Shown: piece after piece, positions 51,486 through 59,844 of the stretch
Layout: each line of letters opens with the position of its first letter
How positions within the stretch are numbered: position 1 is the stretch's first letter
Assembly: GCF_023544465.1 (NCBI RefSeq)
Contig: NZ_JALPVL010000002.1
Location: 248,001 to 312,000, forward strand
Length of the DNA: 64,000 bases
Reading direction: 5' to 3'
Source: Paractinoplanes maris
Lineage (GTDB): Bacteria; Actinomycetota; Actinomycetes; Mycobacteriales; Micromonosporaceae
Made by a program: the position numbers and the translations under genes
Notes under the pieces: model-generated
Seen by the model: the letters and a program-made list of their open reading frames with translations, nothing else
What the model was told of the DNA's origin: nothing
Databases searched by the model: none

Positions 51486-53672
51486 TCAGCCGGCCACTGC
51501 CAACGCCAACGGCAACACACCCCCGGCGCCCGAGCGGCGTAGAGCTCGGCCGGCCAGTGTCATCGTCCAGCCGGAGTCGACCAGGTCGTCGACCAGCAGG
51601 ACCGGGCCGGGCAGTGAACTCAGCTCGGCGGCCACCTCGGACGGGACCGTGAACGCGTCGTGCAGCGCGCGCACCCGTTGAGCGCTGTTTCCCCGGGCGT
51701 CGGAGCCGGGCGCGTGAGCCACCTCGATCGAGCCGAGCAGGGGCAGCCGGCCGACCTTGGCAATGTGGGCGGCCAGGGAACCGATCAGCTCAGGGCGATG
51801 GGCCGACGCGACCGCCACCACCGCCGCCGGGCGCTGGGACCAGGCGTCGTCGCCGTGCGCCCAGTCCTTCAGGATCTCGACCACGGCGCCGGCCAGGTCG
51901 TCCGAGATCGGCGCGTCGGGTGATCCGGGGCCGACCAGACCCCGCAGGCTGCTGCCCCAGCCCAGGTCGGACAGCCGGCCGACGGCACGGCCGGGCTCGA
52001 TCTGCTCACCCGCGGGGATCTTGCCCTTGAGGGCGACGCCGACCGCGGCCAGGCCGGTCGGCCACATCTTCTTGGGCGCGATCACGACGCCTGGGTGACC
52101 CAGGAACGCGTCGGCCGCCGCGACCGAGGCGGCGGACACCTCGGCGTCGAACTGCGGGCCGGCACAGTTGTCGCACCGTCCGCACCGCGTGGCCTCGGGG
52201 TCGTCGAGGCACCGGCGGAGGAACTCCATGCGGCAGGAGCCCGTCGATGCGTACTCGATCATGGTCTTCTGCTCGTCGGCGCGAGCCTCGGCGACCCGGC
52301 GCAGCCGCGCGGTGTCGTAGGTCCACGGCTGGCCGGTGGCCAGCCAGCCGCCGCGGGACCGCTGGACGGCACCGTCCACGTCGAGCACCTTGAGCATCAT
52401 CTCGAGGCGGTTGCGGCGCAGGTCGACGAGCGGCTCGAGCGCCTGCGTGGACATCGGCCGGTCGCCGGACAGGTTGGCCAGCACGGCGCGCACCTGATCC
52501 TCCGGCGGGAAGGCCAGCGAGGCGAAGTAACGCCAGATCGCCGCGTCCTCCGCGCCCGGCAGGAGCACCACCTCGGCGTGCTCGACAGCACGACCGGCTC
52601 GGCCGACCTGCTGGTAATAGGCGATCGGCGAGGGCGGTGCACCCAGGTGAACGACGAAGCCGAGGTCGGGTTTGTCGAAGCCCATGCCGAGCGCGGACGT
52701 CGCGACCAGCGCCTTGATCTTGTTGTCGAGCAGATCCTGCTCGGCGGCGCGGCGGTCGGCGTCCTCGACCTGGCCCGTGTAGGAGGCCACGGCGAAGCCG
52801 CGCGTGCGCAGGAAGTCGGCCGTCTCGGTCGCGGCGGCGACGGTGAGCGTATAGACGATGCCCGAGCCGGGCAGGCGGTCGAGGTGGTCGGCCAGCCAGG
52901 CCAGCCGGTGGGCCGGGTTGGGCAGATCGAGCACGGCCAGCCGCAGCGAATCGCGGTCGAGCGGACCGCGCAGCACCAGGGCATCGCCGAGCTGGTCGGC
53001 GACGTCGGCGGTCACGCGGGCATTGGCGGTCGCGGTGGTCGCGAGCACCGGAGTGCGGCCCGGGAGCCCCGCCAGGAACGTGCGGAGCCGCCGATAGTCG
53101 GGGCGGAAGTCGTGGCCCCAGTCGGAGACGCAATGTGCCTCATCAACCACGAGCAGGCCGGTCTCAGCGGCGAGGCCGGGCAGCACGTTGTCACGGAAGT
53201 CGGGATTGTTGAGCCGCTCGGGGCTGATCAGCAGGACGTCGACCTCGCCGGCGCGGATCTCGGCCTCGATCAGCGACCACTCGTCGAGATTGGCGGAGTT
53301 GATCGTGCGCGCCCGGATGCCGGCCCGGGCGGCGGCGTCGACCTGGTTACGCATGAGCGCGAGCAGCGGCGAGACGATGACCGTCGGACCGGCGGGCGGG
53401 CCCTCGCCGACCCCGGTGGAGGCCGCGCCGGCGCGGAGCAGAGCGGTCGCCACGAAGTAGACAGCGGACTTGCCCCACCCAGTACGTTGCACGCAGAGCA
53501 CCCGCCGGCGGTCGACGGTCAGCGCCTCGATCGCCCGCCACTGATCCTCACGCAGCACCGCATGATCACCGGCCAGCCGGCGCAGGACCGCCTCGGCCCG
53601 CTCACGCACGGCGGCTCGCTCGGCTGCGGTGGCTCGCTCGGCGGATATGGCTGCTCGCGTCGTCTCGGTCAC
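51486..53672 (-). CDS. RecQ-family DNA helicase with phosphoribosyltransferase-like C-terminus
   Basis: The 728-residue protein starts at GTG 53672. Helicase motifs are RTGWGKSAVYF (Walker A), DEAHCVSDWGHDFRPDYR (II and aromatic loop), ATTATANARVT (III) and QQVGRAGRAVEH (VI). The RecQ zinc cysteines are present in GSCRMEFLRRC and RCGRCDNC. The C-terminal region ends in LLVDDLVDSGWTMTLAGRAL, the PRPP-binding pattern of phosphoribosyltransferases. It unwinds DNA in recombination or repair. The role of the PRTase-like tail is unknown, but such fusions recur in actinobacteria. Confidence 0.93.
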   Translation of the reverse strand: MTETTRAAISAERATAAERAAVRERAEAVLRRLAGDHAVLREDQWRAIEALTVDRRRVLCVQRTGWGKSAVYFVATALLRAGAASTGVGEGPPAGPTVIVSPLLALMRNQVDAAARAGIRARTINSANLDEWSLIEAEIRAGEVDVLLISPERLNNPDFRDNVLPGLAAETGLLVVDEAHCVSDWGHDFRPDYRRLRTFLAGLPGRTPVLATTATANARVTADVADQLGDALVLRGPLDRDSLRLAVLDLPNPAHRLAWLADHLDRLPGSGIVYTLTVAAATETADFLRTRGFAVASYTGQVEDADRRAAEQDLLDNKIKALVATSALGMGFDKPDLGFVVHLGAPPSPIAYYQQVGRAGRAVEHAEVVLLPGAEDAAIWRYFASLAFPPEDQVRAVLANLSGDRPMSTQALEPLVDLRRNRLEMMLKVLDVDGAVQRSRGGWLATGQPWTYDTARLRRVAEARADEQKTMIEYASTGSCRMEFLRRCLDDPEATRCGRCDNCAGPQFDAEVSAASVAAADAFLGHPGVVIAPKKMWPTGLAAVGVALKGKIPAGEQIEPGRAVGRLSDLGWGSSLRGLVGPGSPDAPISDDLAGAVVEILKDWAHGDDAWSQRPAAVVAVASAHRPELIGSLAAHIAKVGRLPLLGSIEVAHAPGSDARGNSAQRVRALHDAFTVPSEVAAELSSLPGPVLLVDDLVDSGWTMTLAGRALRRSGAGGVLPLALAVAG

Positions 53673-53710
53673 GGGGCATGTCTATCAGGCCGGTCCGACA
53701 GAACCCGGCG

Positions 53711-53738
53711 TTATCCACAGGCGGCCTCGTTGTCCACA
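53711..53738 (+). promoter_or_regulatory. Two DnaA-box-like 9-mers
   Basis: TTATCCACA (53711-53719) is a consensus DnaA box, and TTGTCCACA (53730-53738) is the GC-rich actinobacterial variant. Both are in the same orientation, 19 bases apart, and followed by GG. They lie in the gap between the divergent RecQ and DUF3052-like genes. Two boxes are too few for a replication origin, so control of recQ or DnaA titration is more likely. Confidence 0.55.
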
Positions 53739-53920
53739 GGCAGCCGGAAAGACACGCGGCCTCCGTCTCGATCGGCGCAGAATCGGCCTCGTTCCCCACC
53801 CGTCCCCGAAGGAGCGAGCCATGGCCGGCAAGTCACTCAACCCCTGGTCAGCTGGTTACGAACGGTCGGAAACCACCGAAATCGTCGACAACTCCGGCCA
53901 CCCGGTGCCAGGCTCGGAGG

Positions 53921-54319
53921 ATGTCGAAGACGATCGCCGAGAAGCTGTTGATCAAACCCAACACCACGGTCTGGCTGTCGGATCCGGCACATGTGGCGCT
54001 CCTGACGCCGATGCCCGACGGGGTTCGCGAGGCCGACATGCTGGCCACGTCAAGCACGGCGGTGCTGTTCGTCGAGGACGCGGCGACCACGCGCGAGCAA
54101 TTGGAGAAGCACCGGGCCGACCTGGACAAGCCCGCGGTGTTCTGGGTGGCCTACCCCAAGGGGAACAAGAGCGACATCAACCGTGACTCGCTGTGGCCGA
54201 TCGTCGCGGATTACGACATGCGCCCGTGCGGCCAGGTGGCGATCGACGACCGGTGGTCGGGCCTGCGCTTCCGCCCCAACCGGGAGGGCGAGGGCCGCTT
54301 CACCGGCGGCGCTGAGTAG
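53921..54319 (+). CDS. DUF3052-like protein
   Basis: The 132-residue protein starts at ATG 53921 (MSKTIAEKLLIKPNTTVWLS). The segments AVLFVEDAATTREQLEKHRA, VFWVAYPKGNKSDINRDSLW and DDRWSGLRFRP match DUF3052-like proteins of unknown function, which often resemble a degenerate methyltransferase-like fold. A GGAGG touches the ATG with no spacer, so initiation may be atypical. A better ribosome site (GAAGGAG before ATG 53821) lies upstream in a different frame. A repeat array follows the stop. Confidence 0.83.
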   Translation: MSKTIAEKLLIKPNTTVWLSDPAHVALLTPMPDGVREADMLATSSTAVLFVEDAATTREQLEKHRADLDKPAVFWVAYPKGNKSDINRDSLWPIVADYDMRPCGQVAIDDRWSGLRFRPNREGEGRFTGGAE

Positions 54320-54366
54320 GCGCGCGACCGGCCACCGCGGTCCGCCCGACGCGGCCAGGCACGACG

Positions 54367-54488
54367 GGTTCGACGCGGGTGCGTCACGAGAGGTTCGACG
54401 CGGGTGCGTCACGAGAGGTTCGACGCGGGTGCGTCACGAGAGGTTCGGCGCGGGAGCGTCACGAGAGGTTCGGCGCGGGAGCGTGAGG
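54367..54488. repeat. Five copies of a 25-bp tandem repeat
   Basis: Copies start at 54367, 54392, 54417, 54442 and 54467, each beginning GGTTCGRCGCGGGWGCGT and then CACGAGA. The first three are identical; the last two share two substitutions, and the last is truncated. No spacer separates them. The array begins 48 bases after the DUF3052-like gene. Confidence 0.95.
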
Positions 54489-54510
54489 AGCCAGATCGGG
54501 GGGCCGTGAG

Positions 54511-54606
54511 GAGCCCAACCAGAGACCGAGAAGCCCAACCCGAAGACCGCGAGAAGCCCAACCCGAGACCGAGAAGGCCAACTCGGAGACCGGGAAGAGC
54601 CCAACG
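54511..54606. repeat. Second repeat array, GCCCAACC-AGACCGAGAA type
   Basis: The motif GCCCAACC recurs at 54513, 54533, 54556, 54577 (variant) and 54599, each followed or preceded by AGACCGAGAA-like sequence at 20-23 base spacing. It directly follows the 25-bp array. With that array it occupies the 337-base gap before the convergent MFS gene, where no gene is seen. Confidence 0.8.
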
Positions 54607-54656
54607 CGGGCGGCGCAGGGGTTGAGCCTGCGCTGCCCGCGCTGTGACGATCGGCG

Positions 54657-55925
54657 TCAGGGTTGGGGCGACACCTCCGGTTCGCGGGACGGGCGCAGGG
54701 TGGCGGATCGGAGCGGGCGCCACGCGGCGGCGGCGACCAGGGCCATCGCCACCGCGGCGGTCCAGTAGGGGGCGACCAGGCCGTAGCCGACGGCTATCGC
54801 GCCGCCCAGGAGGGAACCCAGCGCGGCGCCGCCCAGGTCCAGGAACGAGTAGACGCTGGTGACCCGGCCGAACATCCCTGGTGGGACGTCGCGTTGGCGG
54901 ATGGTGGTGACGACGACGCCCCAGACGGTGGTGTGGATGCCGAAAACGACGATCATCGCGGCGGCGGCCCACGGCTCGCGGGTCAGGGCGAGCGTCGCGT
55001 GCAGGGCCACTTCGACGAGCAGTCCGGCCCGCAACAGGAGGGCGGCACCGGCCCGGCGGATCAGGGCGGGGGCGACCAGTGTGCCCAGGAAGCCGCCGGC
55101 CGCGAACGACACGAGCAGGACGCCATAGCCGACGTCGGTGAGGCCGAGGCGCTGCGTCGCATAGAGCACGAAGATCGCGAACGCGGCGCAGAACACGACG
55201 TTGCCGACGGCCATGGTGAAGGCCAGTGTGCGGAGCAGGCGGTGCTGGAGCAGCCACCGCACGCCATCGCTGATCTCGGCCCGCAGTTTCGGCCGCCTCG
55301 CCGCGCCGTCACCGGCCGGCAGCACGGCTGGGGCGGGATCGGGAGCTATGGCCCGGATAGCGGCGATGAGGGCGGCGGACAGGGCGAACGTCACGGCGTT
55401 GACGGCGAACGGAACCGCGGCGGCCACGACGAACAGCCAGGCGCCGAACGGCTTGGCGGCGAATTGGTTGAGGAGGTTGAAGTTGGCGTACATCAGGGCG
55501 TTGGCCTTCGGCCGCTGCGGTTCGGCCACGATGGCCGGGACGAACGCCGCCGAGGCGGTGTCGGCCAGCGTCTCGCCGGTGCCGAGCAGGAAGAAGACGG
55601 CCAGGATCAGCGGTACGGAGGCAGCGCCGGCGGCTACCGCGGCCGCCAGTGCGGCCAGCGCGGCGGCGCGCAGCACGTTGACCGAGACGACCAGGCGGCG
55701 GCGGTCGAGCCGGTCGGCCCAGGCGCCGCTGATCAGGGCGAACAGTAGCCACGGCACCTGCTGGGCGAAGACCGCGCCGGCCACCGCGGCCGGATTGCTG
55801 GTGATCGAGGCGACGAGCAGAGGGCCCGCCACCATGGTGATGCCGTCGCCGAGATTGGTGACGGCGGACGACGTCCACAGCTTCCAGAAATCCGCGCCTA
55901 GGGGCGCGGCGAAAAGGGCACGCAA
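54657..55925 (-). CDS. MFS transporter (MdfA/enterobactin-exporter-like MFS_3)
   Basis: The 422-residue protein starts at TTG 55925: GAGGAG lies 5 bases upstream and the product MRALFAAPLGADFWKLWTSS fits the usual MFS_3 start. Twelve hydrophobic helices are visible, with SGAWADRLDRRRLVVSVNVL (loop 2-3) and VPPGMFGRVTSVYSFLDLGG (second half). These carriers export drugs or siderophores; the substrate is unknown. The upstream gap with the divergent kinase gene holds an inverted repeat. Confidence 0.88.
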   Translation of the reverse strand: MRALFAAPLGADFWKLWTSSAVTNLGDGITMVAGPLLVASITSNPAAVAGAVFAQQVPWLLFALISGAWADRLDRRRLVVSVNVLRAAALAALAAAVAAGAASVPLILAVFFLLGTGETLADTASAAFVPAIVAEPQRPKANALMYANFNLLNQFAAKPFGAWLFVVAAAVPFAVNAVTFALSAALIAAIRAIAPDPAPAVLPAGDGAARRPKLRAEISDGVRWLLQHRLLRTLAFTMAVGNVVFCAAFAIFVLYATQRLGLTDVGYGVLLVSFAAGGFLGTLVAPALIRRAGAALLLRAGLLVEVALHATLALTREPWAAAAMIVVFGIHTTVWGVVVTTIRQRDVPPGMFGRVTSVYSFLDLGGAALGSLLGGAIAVGYGLVAPYWTAAVAMALVAAAAWRPLRSATLRPSREPEVSPQP

Positions 55926-56006
55926 AAGAGCTCCTCGAGCGAAGGAAACGGTCGAAAGCGACCGCCCCGAGGCGAGGAGAGACGTGGGACCAGCGGGCTG
56001 GTCACC

Positions 56007-56023
56007 GCCCGGAATTACCGGGC
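56007..56023. promoter_or_regulatory. Inverted repeat in the MFS/kinase divergent gap
   Basis: GCCCGG-AATTA-CCGGGC has perfect 6-base arms around an AT-rich centre, an uncommon composition in this DNA. It lies 82 bases upstream of the MFS start and 181 bases upstream of the kinase start. It could be an operator for the exporter gene, but no regulator gene is adjacent. Confidence 0.4.
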
Positions 56024-56203
56024 AGTGGCACGTCCTCGCGTCGAGGCGAAGACCGTTACCGAGGTGCGCATGCGAACCCTCCGTCCGGAAGGGGGACTTG
56101 ACCAGGCTGACCCTAGCCGACGGAACCCGGCAATCGGGCACGAGCGGAACGGGTTTCGGCGGACCGGCATCAAGCAGCCCGTCCCTCGGGTCACAATCGG
56201 CAC

Positions 56204-58054
56204 ATGGGGCGGACGGAGCGAAACGGTCAGTTTGGCTCGCTTCGTATCGCCGGGCGGTATCGGCTCGTCGAGAAGCTGGGCACGGGCGGCATGTCCGAGG
56301 TGTGGCGCGGCTACGACGAGACGCTCGGCCGCCCGGTCGCGGTCAAGGTGCTGTCGCCCGCGCTGGCCGACGACCAGACGTTTCGCGATCGGCTGCGACA
56401 GGAGGCGCTCGCGGCCGCCCGGCTCTGCCATCCGCACATCACCGGCATCTTCGATTTCGGCGAGTCCCCGTTCGACCAGCAACTGACCGTTCCGTACGTG
56501 GTGATGGAGCTGAACGACGGCGAGTCGGTCTCCGCCCGCATCAGCCGGCAGGGGCCGCTGCCGTGGCGCCAGGCGGTGACCGTCGCCGTCGAGGTGGCGT
56601 CCGCGCTGGCCACCGCGCACGCCCGCGGCGTGGTGCACCGCGATGTCACCCCGGCCAACGTGATGCTCACCGGTGGCGGGGCCAAGGTCGTCGACTTCGG
56701 CATCTCGGCGATCGTCGGGCAGCGCGACGCCGCCCCGGATGGCAGCCTGCTCGGCACCCCGGCCTACCTGGCCCCGGAGCGGCTCAGCGGGGCGCAGGTG
56801 TCCACCGCGACCGACGTCTACGCGCTCGGCCTGCTGCTCTACCGCTCGCTCTGCGGCCGCCACCCCTGGCCGGCCGACAACACGACCGAGGCGCTCCGCG
56901 CCCACCTGTACGCGGATGCGGAGCCGCTGCCCGCCATCCCGGGTCTGCCCGCCGCCGTCGCCGACTTGTGTCTGCGCTGCCTGGTCAAGGACCCAGCCGA
57001 TCGTCCCGGAGCGGCCGAGGTGGCCCGTGACCTGGCCGCGGTCATCGGCATCCAGGCGATCATCCCGCCGTTGGTCGAGCGTGCGGCCGACGCGCCGGAG
57101 TCCGTTCGCGGCGCTGCCGGTCCGCCCGCGGTCGTGCCCCGGCGCCGTCCCGGGCTCGGCCGGTTGCTGCTCGCCTATCTGGGGCTGCCGGGTGCGGGAC
57201 CGGGGCCACGACCGGCCGCCCGGGTGCTGCGTCTGCGGGCCGGGCTGAGGATCGGCGCGGCGCTGCGGCTCCGCGGGGCCCGGCCGCTCGGTGGTGGCTT
57301 GTTCGAGGGCGGACGGCTGAGCGGCGGTCTGCTGACCGGGGACAGGCTGGGTTTCCTGCGGGGGCGGCATCGGGTGCAGGCGGCCCTGGTGACCGTGGCT
57401 GTCGTGGCGACGGCCGGGGTGAGCTGGGCAGCCGGACCGGACACGCCGGATGTGCAGGAGGCGCAGGCCGCGGGTACCGGCGTGGTGGCCGCCGAGCCCG
57501 GCCACGAGGCACAGTGCTCGGTTCGCTATCAGCTGCGTCGCGACTCGGGACACCGCTACGAGGCCCAGTTGACGGTCTCCACCGCCGAGGGTCCGGCGCT
57601 CCGATCGTGGCGGGTCCGGTTCTCTTACCCGGGCACCCAGAGGATCACCAATACGTCGAAAGCCCTCACGCAGAAGGGTCGCACGGTGACCGCGAAGGGT
57701 CACGGCAAGCTTAGGTCCTTTACGTTGCGTGGCGAGTACACCGACTACAACCCGTTGCCGCTGACGTTCACGGTGGACGACGTCGACTGCCGCGCCGAGG
57801 TTCTGGCCTTCGTACCCGCCAGCCGCGGCGACCGGAACCGCGCCGACCGGAACGGCGCCGACGGGACCCGCGCAGATCGGGCGCGCCCGCTGCGCACTGA
57901 TGCGGCTCAGGTGAGCGGAAGCGGAGTCAGCGACACGAAGCGCACCCGCAAGAACGGCACCCCGCAAAAGCGGTCCAACTCCCCGGTCCCTACCCCGACG
58001 GCCTCCGAGCCGCCGCCCGCGCGCAACACACCCGGCGTCTCTCTAGCCATGTGA
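56204..58054 (+). CDS. Transmembrane Ser/Thr protein kinase with a CBM2-like extracellular domain
   Basis: The 616-residue protein starts at ATG 56204. Residues 18-285 form a PknB-type kinase: glycine loop LGTGGMSEVW, Lys48 in VAVKVL, HRDVTPANV with HRD at 145-147 (the usual Lys is Thr), DFG at 164-166, and GTPAYLAPE. A membrane helix lies at 391-410 after an Arg/Leu/Gly-rich stretch. Residues 436-535 resemble a family 2 carbohydrate-binding module bounded by Cys438 and Cys529 (QCSVRYQL, SWRVRFSYPGTQRITN). A disordered basic tail ends the protein. It may sense wall or extracellular polysaccharide and phosphorylate cytoplasmic targets. Confidence 0.93.
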   Translation: MGRTERNGQFGSLRIAGRYRLVEKLGTGGMSEVWRGYDETLGRPVAVKVLSPALADDQTFRDRLRQEALAAARLCHPHITGIFDFGESPFDQQLTVPYVVMELNDGESVSARISRQGPLPWRQAVTVAVEVASALATAHARGVVHRDVTPANVMLTGGGAKVVDFGISAIVGQRDAAPDGSLLGTPAYLAPERLSGAQVSTATDVYALGLLLYRSLCGRHPWPADNTTEALRAHLYADAEPLPAIPGLPAAVADLCLRCLVKDPADRPGAAEVARDLAAVIGIQAIIPPLVERAADAPESVRGAAGPPAVVPRRRPGLGRLLLAYLGLPGAGPGPRPAARVLRLRAGLRIGAALRLRGARPLGGGLFEGGRLSGGLLTGDRLGFLRGRHRVQAALVTVAVVATAGVSWAAGPDTPDVQEAQAAGTGVVAAEPGHEAQCSVRYQLRRDSGHRYEAQLTVSTAEGPALRSWRVRFSYPGTQRITNTSKALTQKGRTVTAKGHGKLRSFTLRGEYTDYNPLPLTFTVDDVDCRAEVLAFVPASRGDRNRADRNGADGTRADRARPLRTDAAQVSGSGVSDTKRTRKNGTPQKRSNSPVPTPTASEPPPARNTPGVSLAM

Positions 58055-58100
58055 CCCTCACGCAGGACCGCCTCAGACCATGCGAGCGCATCGAGCCAAC

Positions 58101-58236
58101 GAACAGGCCGACCTGACGAACAGGCCGAACTCACGAGCAAGCCGAGCCCATGAGCAGACCAAGCTGACACGCTGGTGCTGGAGGTGCCGCCAAGCTCGCC
58201 GGGAGCAGGCCGAGTTGACGAGCAGGCCGAGCAGGA
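58101..58236. repeat. 17-bp repeats in two clusters
   Basis: Units of the form GARCARGCCGARCTSAC start at 58101, 58118, 58135 and 58152, and again at 58203 and 58220, all 17 bases apart within each cluster. They lie between the convergent kinase and spermidine-synthase-like genes in a 227-base gap without another gene. Confidence 0.85.
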
Positions 58237-58281
58237 GCGCCGCTGGCGCGGAGAGCCGACGGCATGCCGTGGACGGCGGTG

Positions 58282-59778
58282 TCAGCCGGCGAGAAGTTGG
58301 TCGACCGGGGCGTAGTCGTCGGTCAGGACGCGGGCGCCGTCGATGAAGTCGGACAGGGACTGGCCGGTCAGGACGATGGCGGGGTCGGCGACCTTGGCCA
58401 CGCGGCGGGTCACGTCGGCTTCGGGCAGGGGTGACTTGGACGCCATGATGACGAAGTTGGCGCCCACCTCGCCCGCCAGGGCCTCGCGACTGCTGATCAC
58501 GGCCACGTGCGGGAACGCGGCGGCCACGGTGGCCAGCTCGGCCCGGATGAAGCGGTCGGGCGGGTAGTCGATCACGTTCTGGACGTAGATGCCGGTGGGC
58601 CGCAGGACGCGGGCGATGTCGGTCGCCATCTCCTCGGTGGCCAGGTGCCACGGGACGGTCAGGTGGCCGAAGGCGTCGCCGACCACGAAGTCGTAGGACC
58701 CGTCGGGCTGGTCGGCCACCCCGACTCGGGCGTCACCGACCCGGACGCGCAGGTCGGGACCGGTCTGCAGGCCAAGCTTCTCGCGGTCGAGGTCGACCAG
58801 CCCACCGTCCAGCTCGATCACCAACTGGTCGCTGCCGGGCCGGGTCGCCCGCAGATAGCCGGGCATCGTGAAGCCCCCGCCGCCCAGGTGCAGCGCCTGC
58901 ACCGGGCCCATCGGCAGCACGTCGGCCACCGCACCGATCCACTGGATGTACGCGAATTCGAGGTTCCGCGGGTTGTCGAGGTCGACGTACGAGTGCCGCG
59001 CCGAGTTGAGGATCAGCTCGCGCCCGCCCGCCTCGGCCGGATCCGACTGCACCCGCGCGCAGTGATAGGCCGTCTCGACGTCGCACGGGTTGGGTGAGGC
59101 CACGCCCAGCCCGGCCCCGACCAGGCCGACCGTGGCCAGGACGGCCCGGGTGCGCGGCTTCCCCGGCAGGACGGCACCCGTCTTGCGCAGCCACCAGCCG
59201 AGCACGAGACCCGACGCCGCCAGCAGGATGGCCAGCGAGATGAGGATCCAGCTCGACGAGACCGCGGCCACGAAGATGAAGCCGGTCGCCAGCGTGGCCG
59301 TGATCGCGCCCAGCGTGCCCATGCTGGACAGTCGCCCGACCACCGAACCGGTGCGGTCGAGATCGCTGAGCTGCAGCTTCACCACCAGCGGGGTGATCGT
59401 CGACAGGATGAAGGCGGGCAGGAAGACAGCCAGCGCGGCCAGCAGCAACACGGCCGGTGCGGCCCCGCCCCGCAGCACCTCACCCCCGAAGCGCACCAGC
59501 GGCAGCGTCACCGCCGTGCCGATCGCGCCGAGCAGCAGCGCCGGGGCGAGCAGGATGCGGGGGTCGAACCGGTCGGCCAGGCGCCCGCCCAGCCAGGTGC
59601 CGTAGGCGATGGCGGCCAGCGAGATGCCGATGACCGAGCTGCTCACCTGCAGCGTCACGCCGACATAGGGCCCTACCAGGCGCAACGCGACGATCTCGAG
59701 AACGAGGACCGCCCCGCTGGACCCGAAGACCAGCGCCGTGGCGAGACCGGAGGGCAGCGCGCGCTGCGGGTTTCCCAT
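58282..59778 (-). CDS. Fused MFS-like membrane/spermidine synthase protein
   Basis: The 498-residue protein has an N-terminal membrane domain of about eight helices (residues 10-225) and a C-terminal spermidine-synthase-like methyltransferase fold (residues 245-490). The latter shows ALHLGGGGFTMPGYLRA (motif I), VIELDGGLVDLDREKLGL and VVGDAFGHLTVPWHLAT (acidic motif). Such fused proteins are common in actinobacteria; aminopropyl transfer is unproven, and the membrane part suggests a role beyond polyamine synthesis. Confidence 0.9.
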   Translation of the reverse strand: MGNPQRALPSGLATALVFGSSGAVLVLEIVALRLVGPYVGVTLQVSSSVIGISLAAIAYGTWLGGRLADRFDPRILLAPALLLGAIGTAVTLPLVRFGGEVLRGGAAPAVLLLAALAVFLPAFILSTITPLVVKLQLSDLDRTGSVVGRLSSMGTLGAITATLATGFIFVAAVSSSWILISLAILLAASGLVLGWWLRKTGAVLPGKPRTRAVLATVGLVGAGLGVASPNPCDVETAYHCARVQSDPAEAGGRELILNSARHSYVDLDNPRNLEFAYIQWIGAVADVLPMGPVQALHLGGGGFTMPGYLRATRPGSDQLVIELDGGLVDLDREKLGLQTGPDLRVRVGDARVGVADQPDGSYDFVVGDAFGHLTVPWHLATEEMATDIARVLRPTGIYVQNVIDYPPDRFIRAELATVAAAFPHVAVISSREALAGEVGANFVIMASKSPLPEADVTRRVAKVADPAIVLTGQSLSDFIDGARVLTDDYAPVDQLLAG

Positions 59779-59844
59779 CCGCGGGATGCTATCCGCCCCA
59801 ACCTGGCAGTTGGCTGTCCGCCACGAGCCGGCACCGGAGCGGAT

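Noticed and set aside
54367..54488. 25-bp repeats considered as a CRISPR array
   Set aside because: Copies are directly adjacent with no spacers, and no cas gene is near.
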